Positions 24,216-36,008 of a stretch of DNA of 64,000 nt are shown piece by piece. This stretch comes from Malurus cyaneus samueli (lineage: Eukaryota > Chordata > Aves > Passeriformes > Maluridae): NCBI GenBank assembly GCA_009741485.1, contig CM019237.1, forward strand, positions 50,034,050 to 50,098,049, given 5' to 3'. The position numbers and the translations under genes were made by a program. The notes below the pieces were generated by a model. It worked only from the letters and a program-made list of their open reading frames with translations. It searched no databases and had not been told where the DNA came from. Each line of letters starts with the position of its first letter. Positions within the stretch are counted from its first letter, which is position 1.

Positions 24216-25502
24216 ACAGACCCCTGTGGCAGCCAGGCTATTACACTGTGCAGAGATAAGGGAGAGGTGATTTAACAGACCATTTCCAATGCATTTATAG
24301 TGCCCATCTTAAAGCAGAGAAGCAGAAAAGAGCAGCAGGATTGTGGCGTGACCAGCTATTCCTGATGAGAGGATGAACTCCTTCCAGTGTCCTGCTATAG
24401 TGAAGGACACCGATGCAATGGACACATCAAATCAGCTGCCATAACCAAGTGGAAAGACCCAGCATGGCCTCATGTGAGATTGCTTGTTTTATCTTGACTG
24501 AGTGAAGCAAAATATAAAAGGAAATTCCCAGCACTTCACCATCTTTCCTCAGATTGACCCCAGTTTAACCCCTCACAGAGCTGGCCATATGCAGCTCACA
24601 CTTTTCTCCCTAAGAGCCATCTGGAACTCCCTTGAGGAATCCTGACTTTCCAGTACATGTTGGACAAAAAAACCCAGAAAATCCTGAATTTCTCTACAAA
24701 TCTATAGCAAACTACAGTGCCATGCAGGCTGTCTCGAGCTTCAGGCCTGCCCAGCACATGCCAGCAGCCCAAACCTCACTACATATATGGTGTAAAGCCT
24801 TAGGCAAGAGGCCCAGCTCGGGGCATGCTGACCACCACTGCTGTCTCTCCCACCACCCCAGAAGAGGAAAAACAGAAAGGGCAGTTGCCTCCTGTTCTAA
24901 AACAACTCAGAGGTGAGAGCAATCAGCCAGGACATCAGACGCCATTTTTCTGTGCTCTCCTCTACTGCAGCTGCGTCCCAAGAGAGTCCCAAAGCTCCAG
25001 GCATCGGCAGTTTGGCCACCAGAGCTGTCTGTCCTTGCACAGAGCCACCGTTTCAAGACCCACTGGGAGAATGACAACACAAGGCACATCCACTGGGTTG
25101 CTGGTGGCAAAACTCTCACCCAGGAAAGAAGGAAAGAGTGAAGAGCAGAAGGACTCATTCCATTCTCCAGTGAGGATTCTGGAGCCATATTTCTTCTTCT
25201 GCATCATTAATCCGATATCCCATAGAGCTCCAGCAGCAAGGAGAGCATCCTGCTGCGCCCCTAAACCAGCCTCCTCTGGGGCATGGTGGCTGGGGGATTC
25301 TCCCAGCAATGCTCACTAAACAAAAGGAAGCTGCCCTCTCTCTCAGGTCTTCAGAGCCAGTCCACACTCAATTAAAAAAATTAAAAAAAACAAAACCAAA
25401 ACAGGTACAGGCTATTTAGGTAGAACTGCAGCAGCAAAGGAAATGGATTAACAAATGCTGAGGCAGACAATGCTGCTCATGCAAGCAGAGCCTTCGTGCC
25501 TG

Positions 25503-26070
25503 GGCTGGTTTTGGCTGGGTAATTTTCTTTACTGTGGCTGTGCTTTGGGTTTGTGCTGAACACAGGGCTGATAACACAGAGATGGTTTTGGTTGTGCTGA
25601 CACAGAGACAGCTGTTTTTCCTGCCACCAGGCTGGCAAGGGGGATGGGGGTGCGTGGGAACCTGGGAGGAGGCAGAGCCGGGACAGGTGATCCCAACTGA
25701 CCAAAGGGACATTCCAGACCTGATGGCATCATGATCAGTGCATAAACTGGGGGGAAGAGAAGGAAAGGGAGGAATGTTCAGGGTGCTGGTGTTTGTCTTC
25801 CCATGTCACCTGTATGTGCGATGGGGCCCTGCTCTCCTGGAGATGGCTGAGCCCCTTCCCAACCATGGGAATTCATTCCTTGTTTTTCTTTGCTTGTGTG
25901 CACGGCTCTTCCTTTCCCTGTAAAACTGCTTTTATCCCAGCCCAGGAGGTTTCCAGCTGTTACCCTTCCCATTCTGTCCCTGATCCTGCTGGTAGGGAGT
26001 GAGAAGGCGTGCCCCATGCAGGTGTCCCTTGTCTCATTCCTCCCTGGTCCACAGGATGGCACTGCGACAC
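25503..26070 (-). mobile_element. LTR-retroelement remnant (ERVL-like LTR region)
   Basis: On the minus strand the blocks run in the order typical of an avian ERVL-type LTR: AAAGCAGTTTTACAGGG, GAATTCCCATGG, GAGCAGGGCCCCATCG, ACCTGTCCCGGCTCTG, TCAGCACAACCAAAACC and a final GCCAAAACCAGCCCA. No coding capacity remains. The right border is approximate. Family assignment rests on recognised motif order. Confidence 0.5.
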
Positions 26071-27124
26071 CCCACAAACTCCTCCCGGGCTCCAAGGGGC
26101 GCTTCCCGACAGCAGAAGTCAGTGTTCTGCCCAGGCTTCTTCCCACTGCAAATCACCTGCATTTCATTTGAGATCACTGCAGTCTGGGGAGCCTACAGCT
26201 TTGCAGCACTGATGCCCACCAAGCCTTCTCATGCACACGCACGGACACATCTGGCACATAACCTCTGCCTCAGCTGATACAGCATCCACAGTTTGCCAAT
26301 CCTTTCCCATTTATGGCTCAAAGATGCAGCCAAATCACAGACGTGAACATTTTGGGCTGTGCATCAGATTTCAAAGCCTTCTTATCTATGACACAGGGCT
26401 TAGATTCTTCCCTTGACTCACAGAGCTTCCCTTCAAGGGAAGTATTCTGGGAGAACTGCAGAGTCAATGGCTTTAAATTAAAATTCAACAAGATATGCTT
26501 GTCCTTATTAAAATTTTTGGAAAGGACCACAAAGGTCAATATTTTCAGCTCAAAGTGGCTGAGAAGATGAAGCAATCAGAGTTTTACTGAACTTGAATCC
26601 AACCTTCCTTATCAGCTTTAACCTCAGCTGCTAGCCCTCATTAAATCCTCAACTCTTTTCTATCCACTGCTGTTTCAGATGCTTTATTGAAATATCCCAA
26701 GGGAACCAGCACACAAAATCACACCAAAACAACCCCTGGACATATCTTCCCTGTCTTCTTCCCCCACTTGTACACTGGGATTGATGCCACAAGGTCTGGA
26801 ATATCCCTCTGCAGCAGAGGCAAAGGCAGCAGTTGCTAAGGACAAGAGCCTGCTGGGAAGCAACAGCATGTCCTGCTGCTTGCCTGCTTCCCCCAGCCGC
26901 GGGAGCAGGATGCAGCTGCTGCTGAGAGACGTAGGAAAAGGGCTCAGGGACAAGGAAATTCCTGCCATGATTGTGGCAGTGGCAAAAGTTATCTCCACTC
27001 CTTAGCTCTCCCCTCCCTCCCAAGGGTCTCCAGAGTTCCTCTGTGATCAAAACCAGCAAAGGAATACAATAGCAAGTTCCTGTCTTCAATGAGGAAAATT
27101 CAGTCACTGCCCAGGGCAGAAGTT
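26071..27124. other. No gene seen
   Basis: Unique-looking DNA between the LTR remnant and a CR1 fragment. Confidence 0.55.
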
Positions 27125-27475
27125 CCTCCTCCTGTCCAGTGGAACCCCCTGGGCATCATTCCTGCCCCCCTCTGGGCCTTGCTGGGCCCCCGGCAGAGCT
27201 GGCCCTGCTCGAGCCCTCCTGCACACAGGGACACACAGGGCTCAGGGCCCTCTCAGCTGGGGCTCCTCTCGAGGCTGAACAGCCCCAGCTCCCTCAGCCT
27301 TTCCCTGGCACAGATGCTCCAGGCCCTGAATCATCTCCGCAGCCCCCGCTGGCCCCGCTCCAGGAGCTCCCTGTCCCTCCTGTCCTGAGGAGCCCAGGAC
27401 TGGACACAGCTCTCCAGATGTGCCCCACAGGGCTGGGCAGAGGGGCAGGAGCACTCCCTGAGCTGCTTCTTGGAG
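27125..27475 (-). mobile_element. CR1 LINE internal 3'-region fragment lacking the tail
   Basis: GAGGCTGAACAGCCCCAGCT, CCCTCAGCCTTTCCCTGG and CCAGGACTGGACACAGCTCT are the complement of the CR1 segment around the end of pol. The 3' UTR tail expected on the left is absent or too diverged to see. GC-rich relative to its flanks. Confidence 0.75.
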
Positions 27476-27754
27476 CAAGAGGCAGAATTTTTAAATATGT
27501 TTGCTATTGGTCCAATCCTGTTTCACTGAAATCATTAGAAAAAAATCCTAATGGCCATGGTGTTTAGGCATTTTTTTAAACCATCATCTACAAACTTCTG
27601 GAAGTGGAAATTTATGGTATCTTCTGAGTACCTGGCTGATTAATTATTTATACTCCCAGTGTAGTCGGCTGAAGACCCAGTATTGAGGTTTCCAGTTATT
27701 GGCAGAAAGCATAGGAAGAGGTGAAAGGGCACAGGGAAATACTCAGAGAATATG

Positions 27755-27946
27755 GAATGGCCAGGGTTGGAGGGGACCTTACGCTTACAGTTCCACCCTT
27801 GCCTGGCAGGACACCTTTCACTATCCAGGTTGCTCAAGCCCATCCAACCTGGCCTTGGACATCCAGGGATGGAGCAGCCACAGCTCTCTGGAACCTTGCC
27901 AGGGCCTCACCACCTCTCACAGTGAACAATTTCTTCCTAAAACAAA
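27755..27946 (-). mobile_element. CR1 LINE 3'-end fragment
   Basis: The complement of the CR1 tail begins GGAATGGCCAGGGTTGGAGG and continues with CATCCAACCTGGCCTTGGAC and AACAATTTCTTCCTAA. It has many small deletions, more than the neighbouring copies. Confidence 0.88.
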
Positions 27947-28133
27947 TAATATTAATAGAAGCAATGTTACTGAAGCAAGTAAACAAGGTCAATATCTCGT
28001 TTAACTGGTTTCCAGATGTAAAAATAAAGATAACCTTTACAGAAGTTACCACCATGTGAAAACAGAAAGAAACCAGAGAAGCTCCCTGAAGGTCTCAAAG
28101 TAAGCAGCTGCCCGAGCTGCAGATGTCGGTTCA

Positions 28134-28278
28134 ATCCCCATCCCTGGCAGTGTCCAAAAAACATCTGGATGTGACATTCAGTGCCATGATGTAGTTGACA
28201 AAGGTGGTGGTCAAAGGTTGGACTCATCTCAGAGGTCTTTTCCAAACCCAAACCATTCTGTGATTCCATGATTCTGAT
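28134..28278 (+). mobile_element. CR1 LINE 3'-end fragment
   Basis: CATCCCTGGCAGTGTCC, then GGTTGGACTCATCTCAGAGG and CCATTCTGTGATTCCATGAT give a 145-bp CR1 tail with two terminal octamers. Together with the copy at 27755-27946 it forms a convergent pair of 5' ends. Confidence 0.85.
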
Positions 28279-30312
28279 TTCCCAGGCCCGCCTCACACCA
28301 TCTGCTTGTGATTCCCTGCAGGAAAAAGAGGCCATATGCATTATCTGAAGGCAAATGAGTGAACCAATGGACACTGTGAATGCTCCCACAGAACGTCATC
28401 ACTGATAAACACCCAAGTGCACACTGAGGAGAGAAACATGTGATTTCTCTTCCAGAGTCAGATTAATTGAGGTACAGGAAAAATGAAATGTTAGATTCAT
28501 ACCAGATCCAGACCCAGAACATGCCTGTGAGCATCAGTCTGTCCCCAGACTGGCACAATGCTCTGGCACATCTGACAGTCAGAACTCAAAGAACATTCAA
28601 ATGGAAATTTTAGTTACACTTCAAAACACCGAATTTTCAAAAGGTCTAGCTTCCCGACTATATGGTAAATAGACCAAAAAATCCCTAAATTATAAAAAAA
28701 GGCTTCTGAAGCACCCTGGACCACACTGCCTAGTTGCCATCAGAAGAAAAATGTGCTGATGTATGAACACCAGCTGAGAATTTGGCTCCATTTGTCTGAA
28801 ACCAAGTCTCTGCATCAGCAAGGCTGTTAAAACATTTCAGCCATTGAGTCCACCAGGATGCAAGAAAAGTGCTTTTCAAAGACATGGCAATAATCCCTCT
28901 CCAAAGACATAAGGCTTTTGTAAGACTCATGCATTGCTTGTAAGACTCCAGCACCTAAATGTGCTATAGGACAGGAAGAAATTTGCAAGAGGATTCATCT
29001 GGGCCTTTTTACATATGCTTGCTTCTGAATCACCAATATATGACTAAATATAAACCATGAAGAGCTCTAATTGCTATTCTACGTATCCTCATATCCCTCT
29101 GAAATACCATAAAGGAAGAAAAACCAGCAACGCACTTAAGAGGATTAGTTCCTAACAATGCTAGTGAAAATCTGTATAAAACAACCCCAATCTTGCCAGA
29201 TTGAAAGTGCAGATTTGGCTGCTCAGTACCAGTCCTTCATGCTTGGGGAACCTACAGAAATCTCTGAAGGAGATGGTGAACTCCTTCTACCCTCAGCATA
29301 TTTTCTTCTGTAGTTTCAACACCTTGGTCCCTGAGAGTGACTCAGGGGGTAGAAGAGAAGAACTTGCTTAAATTCTCTGCTTCTGGACTAGCTGTGAAGA
29401 GTGATGTCAGGCTCTTATCTCCATGGAGCATTCAACAAGCTCTCAATTTACCTTGCAGTTAAGTCAACTCTGGGCTTTGTCATATTTTACATGCTTTTCA
29501 TTTTAAGGCAGCCTGCAAGGGAAGGGAGACTCATGAACGAGACGCCTGCTCCAAGGATTTTGTGTCTGAGCCTGGAGCACAGGGACCAGATCAGCACGGC
29601 CCAAGCCCAACACAGAGCCAGGTAACAGCAGAACTTGTCAGCATTTGAGTATTCCATGAGTCCCATGAACAGGGACAAACACTTTCCTGTGTGGTTTTTT
29701 GACCCTCACTGCCCATCTGTTTGTTACCACTGTTGGGACAATGGCACAACACCGTGTCCTGAGGGAGGAGAGGTCCCCAGCTGTGCCTGACATTATCCAG
29801 GTGTCAGGGAAGAGATGAAGAATAGTCAGAAAGATCTCCCTGTCTAAAAGGTTTAGGGAAAAGAAGGAACTAAATGGCCTTATACTGTCCCATCTTATTG
29901 CACTGAAATTAGTGGGACATCCAAAGGCCACGTAACAGCAGCGGGGGCTGTCCCCTCAACTCCAAGCCCAGTACTTAATTACCTTCCTTACTAAGTAGTC
30001 TCTTCAAAACTAACAAAAAAAAAAAACCCACACAATCTTTTGATGCAATTACTAACAAGCAGAAATTCAGGGCCAGAAGTACCAGTGGGTGGCTTTTCTA
30101 CACAGTTTTCATGATTGGGGATGGAGTTAGAGAGGAAAGCTGCATCAGCCTCCAGAATCCCTCCCAGCTGCAGCTGGCTTGATCAATATGTATTCAGGCA
30201 TCTTCTATGGGAATGCTGATTAGTGGGTACTGTGCAAAGAACTCCCAACTCATCTCCTCTGAAATCCCCTTAACTAAGAGGTAGTGGCACTCCACAGATC
30301 AGCACACTGATC

Positions 30313-30349
30313 TCTCTTTAAAAACCAAACACTTTGGTTTTTAAAGAGA
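30313..30349. repeat. Perfect 17-bp inverted repeat with 3-nt loop
   Basis: Left arm TCTCTTTAAAAACCAAA (30313-30329), loop CAC, right arm TTTGGTTTTTAAAGAGA (30333-30349). All 17 base pairs are perfect. The pairing stops abruptly on both sides. No repeat family is evident around it. Confidence 0.97.
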
Positions 30350-30917
30350 CAGGAAAAAAGTAATAAGGGGAGAGCTACAGCACATAGCAGATAGCACTTT
30401 TTCCTTCTTATTCTTAATTCACCCAGAATATTTTAGTAACAACACTTTTTTTGGATGTTTTTTCAATTTTTTTTAAACATCATCTCAGAGTACAAAGATC
30501 CTAAAAGCTAACCAGGAACAGAAGGAGCTCAGAATTCAGAATGACATGCTCTAACAAGTCAGACTGCACTGGAAAACAAACCTGGTCTCATAAAAAAAAA
30601 ACCTTCTCACCTGGGCAGGTATTGCAGCTGCAAAAAAGAGCAAGTGGCTTAGCCCAGCCCCAGCCAAAGCACTGGAACATCCCTTCTGTCACTGGTAACA
30701 CCTACTGCAGTATCCATAAGATTTGGCCTAGCATTCCATCTCTTTTGGAACACTTGAGTGTCACCTAACTGAATTCAAGAAAGTATTGGAGCTGACACTG
30801 GAACCACACTTATAATAAACAGGAACAAGTAATGCCTGCCCCTACATTGCTTTAAAAAAAAAAGGTTAATTAAAAAGAAACTCTCCTAAATCAAGGACAA
30901 TCCCTTCCCTCCCAAGA

Positions 30918-30976
30918 AGAAAAAACCAACCAACCAAAAAAATGCCCAAAACAAAAAAAAAAACAAATCCCAAAAC
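30918..30976. repeat. A/C-rich low-complexity tract
   Basis: Three CCAA units followed by A-runs broken by single C residues. Confidence 0.85.
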
Positions 30977-31449
30977 TACCCCAAATCCATGTTATATCTT
31001 TTATTCCAGATCAAAGTAAAAAAAAAGGGCAAAATTTTCTATTTTGCCTTGTTTACACATATGTTCTTAAAAAGAGGTAAAAGGCAAAAAATATTCAAAA
31101 TATTAAGAGACGGATCATGCACATTACAAAATTTTCCTAACATGCTTTTTGCAAAGAGTACCAAAATGTACTCATGTCACTGATTTTGAGGAAAGGAGGC
31201 CTTTTGATGGAAATATGTTCTATAGAAATGTTTGCAGTCCACTGCTGAAAACTATAGTAGGCAATCAAATACCAGACTAATGCAATAGTGAATACTCTCC
31301 AAAACGTTTCTGAAAGTCACAGTGTCATTTCCAAGGACATACTACAAAGATCAATTGCTTTGTCATAAGCATGAAAGCCCATAGTCTACAGTTCTGAAAG
31401 GAATGTGCCAGACAGTGCTATTTCTGACCCACTAAAATATGAGAATAAC

Positions 31450-31516
31450 TCAGAGCTGGAGCTCTAGACAATGCTAAAGCGTCCCTTCCAACTCGGGCTA
31501 TTCCACGGCTCTGTGA
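31450..31516 (+). mobile_element. CR1-like terminal scrap
   Basis: GCGTCCCTTCCAACTCGGGC followed by TATTCCACGGCTCTGTGAG resembles the final 35-65 bp of a CR1 tail. Too short for a firm family call. Confidence 0.45.
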
Positions 31517-31810
31517 GTGAACTGAGATTAGAAATAAATGCACCACTGAGTTCATGGCTCCAATCAAACTCCTTGGCTCACTCTGTATTTCTTATAACTC
31601 CTTTATAATGTGGCCTGCTGCCCTAACTCAAATGATGCCAAGTCTGCTTGGGACAGGCTCTTAAGACAATTTAGGGACCACTGGATTTGTGTGCATCATC
31701 CTGCTAATGTCACTGACAGAGCACAGGGGTTGCACACATTCCCAGGCTTTCATGATGTGCATGGATATTCATAACATTTTCTCTGCCTGGCTTTTCTTTT
31801 TTATCTCATT

Positions 31811-32262
31811 GAATCACAGCATCATAGAACAGCCTGAGCTGGAAAGGACCCACAAGGATCCCAACCCCTGGCCCTGCACAGACACCCCAACAGTCCCACC
31901 CTGTGTATCCCTGAGAGCATTGTCCAAACACTCCTGGAGCTCTGATAGCTTTGGGGCTGTGCCCATTCCCTGGGGAGCCTGTTCAGTGCCTGAGCACCTT
32001 CTGGGGGAAGAACCTTTCCCTGATATCCAGCCTGACCCTCCCCTGACCCAGCTCCAGCCATTCCCTGGGTCCTGTCCCTGGTCACAGAGAGCAGAGATCA
32101 GTGCCTGCCCCTCCTCTTCCCCTCGTGAGGAAGCTGCAGAACTGCTGGCAGCAGATCTGACCTCAGTCTCCTCCAGCTGAACAGAACAAGAGCCCTCAGC
32201 CACTCCTGTGTGGCTTCAGCTCCAGGTCCTTAACCAGCTTTCTCCTCACAAGAGAAAAGCTA
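31811..32262 (-). mobile_element. CR1 LINE 3' fragment, about 450 bp
   Basis: Starts AATCACAGCATCATAGAAC (terminal octamers) and GAGCTGGAAAGGACCCACAA, then GACACCCCAACAGTCCCACC, GAACCTTTCCCTGATATCC and TCCTCCAGCTGAACAGAAC. The 3' UTR matches a different CR1 subfamily from the copies with the GGTGGTGAGGCCCTGG block. Confidence 0.88.
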
Positions 32263-32637
32263 AAGAGCAGAACTGGTGAGCCAAAACAGACATAGAAATT
32301 ACAAGACAATGACTTCCTCACTGGAGTGAATGAGGAGCATCAACAAGCTGGGAAGCTCAAAGTCGAACACAGATCCTTCCTGGCTCTTCCATGACACACA
32401 GCTGGCTGGAGGGGTGAAGCTCCCACCTTGGTCAATGTTTTTTCTACCTCCTGAGCTTAAGGAGATATTCACCTCCACAATGTGAAATGCTTTGAAAGAG
32501 GGAAGAGAGGAAACGTCAAGCTTTGTTCTCTCTACATCAGAATAGTGCCTGCAACTGGAAATTATTCTGCTCATTTCTTCAGCCAGAGCAGCCATGGAGT
32601 CCAACTGCTCTGACCTCCTATCCAACAATGCTGCTCC
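32263..32637. other. No gene seen
   Basis: Unique spacer between two CR1 copies; a chance frame runs through it and into CR1. Confidence 0.5.
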
Positions 32638-32949
32638 CCACAACCCCCTGACAGGAGGGTGTGGCCAGGTGGGGGTCAGCCTCTTCTGCAAGGGAAAAAG
32701 TGATAGGACAAGAGGAAAGTTGCACCAAGGAAGGTTCAGGTTGGATATGAGGAAAACTTTCTTTACTGAAAGAGTGGTTAAGCATTGGAAGAAACTGCTC
32801 AGGGAAGTGATGAAGTCACCAGCCCAGGAAGTGTTCAAATAATGAGTGGATACAGCACTTCATGATATGATTTACTCGGCATTGTGATATTCCAGTGAAG
32901 GTTGGACCTGATGATCTAGGAGGTATTTTCCAACCTTAATGATTCTATG
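32638..32949 (+). mobile_element. CR1 LINE 3' fragment of the convergent pair
   Basis: CTGACAGGAGGGTGTGGCC, AGGACAAGAGGAAAG, GGTTGGATATGAGGAAAAC and finally TTTCCAACCTTAATGATTCT. Same subfamily type as 11527-12435, truncated at its 5' end. Its 3' end faces another CR1 49 bp away. Confidence 0.9.
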
Positions 32950-32998
32950 AGCAGCAGCTGATGAAGATGATGCACTGCTGCTTATTTCTGCATACAAA

Positions 32999-33112
32999 TC
33001 ACAGAATCATAGATTGGTTTGGGTTGGAAAGGACCTTAAAGATCATCTCATTCCAATGCTCCTGCCAGAGGGGCAGGAACACCTTCCACCAGAGCAGGTT
33101 GCTCAAATCAGA
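32999..33112 (-). mobile_element. CR1 LINE 3'-end fragment of the convergent pair
   Basis: Starts CACAGAATCATAGATTGG and GGTTGGAAAGGACCTTAAAG, then CACCTTCCACCAGAGCAGG. A 114-bp complement of a CR1 tail, oriented tail-to-tail with the copy ending at 32949. Confidence 0.9.
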
Positions 33113-33947
33113 CAGTCTAACTGAGCTGCAGCAGAGCTGGTTCAAGGATTTTCTCAACATCAGGTACAGTGCAATGTTCAATGATTCCTCACTCATGGCA
33201 GTGAGCAATGACCAGACTCCAGGAAGGAGGAAGGTCATAGAGCTGCAGAGCTCTGGATAGTGACAAGATTGGACAAGGTGAGCAGAGGTTTCAGATTGAG
33301 GGGAAGAGCAGAGAACAGTCTGGTGGGTTTTTAAAAGGATGTGAATTTCCTCTCTGCCCCCAGACTAACTTCCAGAGGGATATGGTATCCCCTGCATCAT
33401 TCTACCCCACTCCTAGGAGTCCTTTCTCTCCCACCAGTTCCATAGGAAAAAAACACCTCCCAAGACTCACAGGTCCTCCCCTTGCTCTCCCTCCTACCCA
33501 CAAACTCCAACTATTTTATAGTAAATCACCAGGATTTGTTGTTTTATAGGTAAATGTGCGCAGTCTGGCAAATGAGCTGGAGAAACAAGAAATGTGGGAA
33601 GATCTTACAATTTCTCATATTTTTCTTCTCTTTTGGTTACTTTGCCCCAGTATTTTCCTTACTACAGGTCTTGTCAATCTTTTGCTGGCCTAGAAAAGTC
33701 AGGCTCTTCCAGCTTCCACTTCCAAAGCAGTTTTCATCCACCTGATCATTCTTGCTGTTCTTCTGTGCATCCTTCCTGACCAAATTTAGGTCACCAACAA
33801 TGCACACAGCATTCCTGATGAGGCCTCACAGAATTTACATTTCCCAGGTGGTGCTGAACATGCTTGTTCTGACATTTTCAAAGATCTGCACCTTGATTTT
33901 TAAGGCTGCTTGACTATGGTGGTTCAGTGACACTGGCACTGGCTGAA
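33113..33947. other. No gene seen
   Basis: Spacer between CR1 copies. Part of it (33760-33910) may be a strongly decayed repeat but I cannot assign it. Confidence 0.5.
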
Positions 33948-34422
33948 TGAAGGACAGGGAGCTGCTGGAGCCAGTCCAGAGCAGGGACACCAAGGGGATC
34001 AGAGGGATGGAGCAGCTCTGCTGGGAGGAAAGGCTGAGAGAGTTGGGATTGTTCACCTGGAGAAGAGAAGCCTTTGGGGTGACCTCACTGTGGCCTTGCA
34101 GTACCTGAAGGGAGCCCACAGGAAAGATGGAGAGAGACTCTTGACAAGGGGCTGGAGTGACAGGACAAGGGGGAATGGCTTCACACTGACAGAGATCAGG
34201 TTTGGATTAGATATGGGGAAGAAATTGTTCCCTGTGAGGGTGGTGAGGCCCTGGCACAGGTTGTCCAGAGGAGCTGTGGCTGCCCCATCCCTGGAGATAT
34301 TCAAGACCAGGCTGCATGAGGCACTGAGCACTCAAGGTGTCCCTGGCCATGACAGGGGGCAGAAACAAGATGGTCTTCAAGGTCCCTTCCAACCCTGGCC
34401 ATTCTAAGGTTCTGTGATTCTA
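33948..34422 (+). mobile_element. CR1 LINE 3' fragment, about 475 bp
   Basis: AAGGACAGGGAGCTGCTGG through GAGAGAGTTGGGATTGTTC and GGTTTGGATTAGATATGGGG to CCATTCTAAGGTTCTGTGAT. Very close to the copy at 2281-2936 over the shared 3' part, indicating the same subfamily. Confidence 0.94.
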
Positions 34423-35044
34423 GAACTATTCCTTCTGTTCACCCTCATCTGTCCCATCTCCTGTGGGACTTTTCCTTATGGCATACCAGTGCTTTTACAT
34501 GAACCTTTCTGTTCAGTTTCAGAGAAGACATGACTGAGGTCAGAAGAGTTAGAGCAGGAAAGCCCCATTTTTTCAGACCTAGTACTCCCTGAAATTGGAG
34601 ATTCTGGAACCAGCAGATGTAGAGGCAACCTACCAGGACTGCAATGATTTTCACACAGAAAAAAAATGTGGGAGGTGCAGAGCTTGTCTCCACATCTACC
34701 TCTGCCACCCCTCTGCTGTTCTATTACTTTAGACTTGAAACTACATTTCTTCAGCTTGAAAAGCTCTGTCTCCTTGGAAAACACATCCAAGCAAGAGGAA
34801 TCTAAGATGGAGAGTGGTCAGGAATCCAGAGGCAGCAAGTGCTCCATCCAGCACGAGGAATTTGGTGACCATGCATGACCCAGGCCAGCCTGGCTCCTGC
34901 TCCAGCCAGGCATGTGAGGGGGGTGTCAGGGACACAAAAATGCTGAGCACAGCACAGCAGACAGGCACCCTCCCTCACCTTATGGTGTGGCAGTGGCACA
35001 CCTTCCCCAGAGCTCCGGAGCAGACAGGCAAACAAAGAGACTGT

Positions 35045-35145
35045 GATCCAATTCTGCTTTTGCCGGGGATAAATTTGGAGTCACTTCACTGACGTCAGCG
35101 GAGTTATTCCAGAATTGCACCAGAGTAAAAGAGGGCAGCATCTGC
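35045..35145. repeat. Old reptile/bird palindromic repeat fragment containing a CRE-like site
   Basis: GGAGTCACTTCACTGACGTC, then AGCGGAGTTATTCCAG and TTGCACCAGAGTAAAAGAGG show the same palindromic core as the fragment at 24155, better preserved. The centre holds a full TGACGTCA at 35090-35097, which here looks like a chance product of the repeat core. A further related piece (CAGGCCTGATACTTCTCACA) lies near 35414. Confidence 0.4.
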
Positions 35146-35962
35146 TTTCTGAAAATGGATGCCATCAAGCTAATTGAAAACAACAGATGCATCAAGGAGC
35201 AGCAAGAAGGGATGGTAATGTTCCAGTTTTCTTGTAAAATGTTATTTCATTTCCCTCCAGAGAATGTATGAGAATAAACCAATATGTACTCTAAAAGCTA
35301 AACCTTTTGTTGGTGTAAAATTGTAGACAACCTTTTAGGTGAATGGACCAATGTGCACCTACAAAACTTAAAGAGATTCAACCCAGATATCTGCACTTAC
35401 AGCCCTATTCTTCAGGCCTGATACTTCTCACACTTATTGAAATCCAGAGTCATATCACCCACAGTCCTAAGGAAACATTTATCTAACCTTGGGTGGAGAG
35501 CAGAATTGAGGCCCCTCATTTCTTTAAACAATGGCTACATTTGGTAATTAAATTGAAATTTGTGATTTATGCCACTTTTTGAGCGTCTTCTAAAATTTTA
35601 TACCCCTGAAAAAATATCTTTATATTCATTTAGTGAAAACGAAGCCTAGGAAGGACTTACTGAATTTTCAATGGTATTTTGTGTGAAGACAAAAGTTTCC
35701 CCTAATTCTTATCTCTAATGAACAACCAACACAGCTTCAGTATTTATGGTGACCATAGAAATCGATGGCCACTTTCCCACTGCAAATCCTTTCTTCCCTT
35801 TCAATAAGAAGAAATTGTTCACGGGAAATTTCAATTACTGCTTCAGCCCCTCCTATTAATTGACACTGCAGACAATCTGGGTGTTTCCAGTGGTAAGGGT
35901 TCATCAGTGAATGCTGCAGGACTGTAAAACCCACAGCTATGAGTTTTCCAGAGTGTAAAGCC

Positions 35963-36008
35963 ATGATGTTTGAACTCTTTGTGCTATGATGTTTGAACTC
36001 TTTGTGCC
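35963..36008. repeat. 23-bp tandem duplication
   Basis: Two adjacent copies of a 23-bp unit (ATGATGTTTGAACTCTTTGT plus 3 bases) differ only in the last base. Such near-identity implies a recent slippage or duplication event. Confidence 0.95.

Larger units (their letters stand above)
21405..25502. other. No gene seen
   Basis: Contains the AT minisatellite and one old palindromic repeat fragment. Overlapping 100-160-codon frames on both strands at 24.8-25.3 kb lack recognisable domains. Confidence 0.55.
28279..31449. other. No gene seen
   Basis: Repeat-poor, AT-leaning. Holds the perfect 17-bp hairpin and an A/C-rich tract. Confidence 0.6.

Noticed and set aside
24825..25319. 164-codon plus-strand frame with overlapping minus-strand frames
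   Set aside because: No family recognised on either strand and no splice or start context that favours one. Kept only as unexplained frame density.
31689..32180. 163-codon plus-strand frame
   Set aside because: Most of it is the antisense of a CR1 3' UTR copy.
35090..35097. TGACGTCA as a functional CREB site
   Set aside because: It lies in the palindromic core of an old repeat and is easily produced there by one substitution; reported only as part of that repeat.
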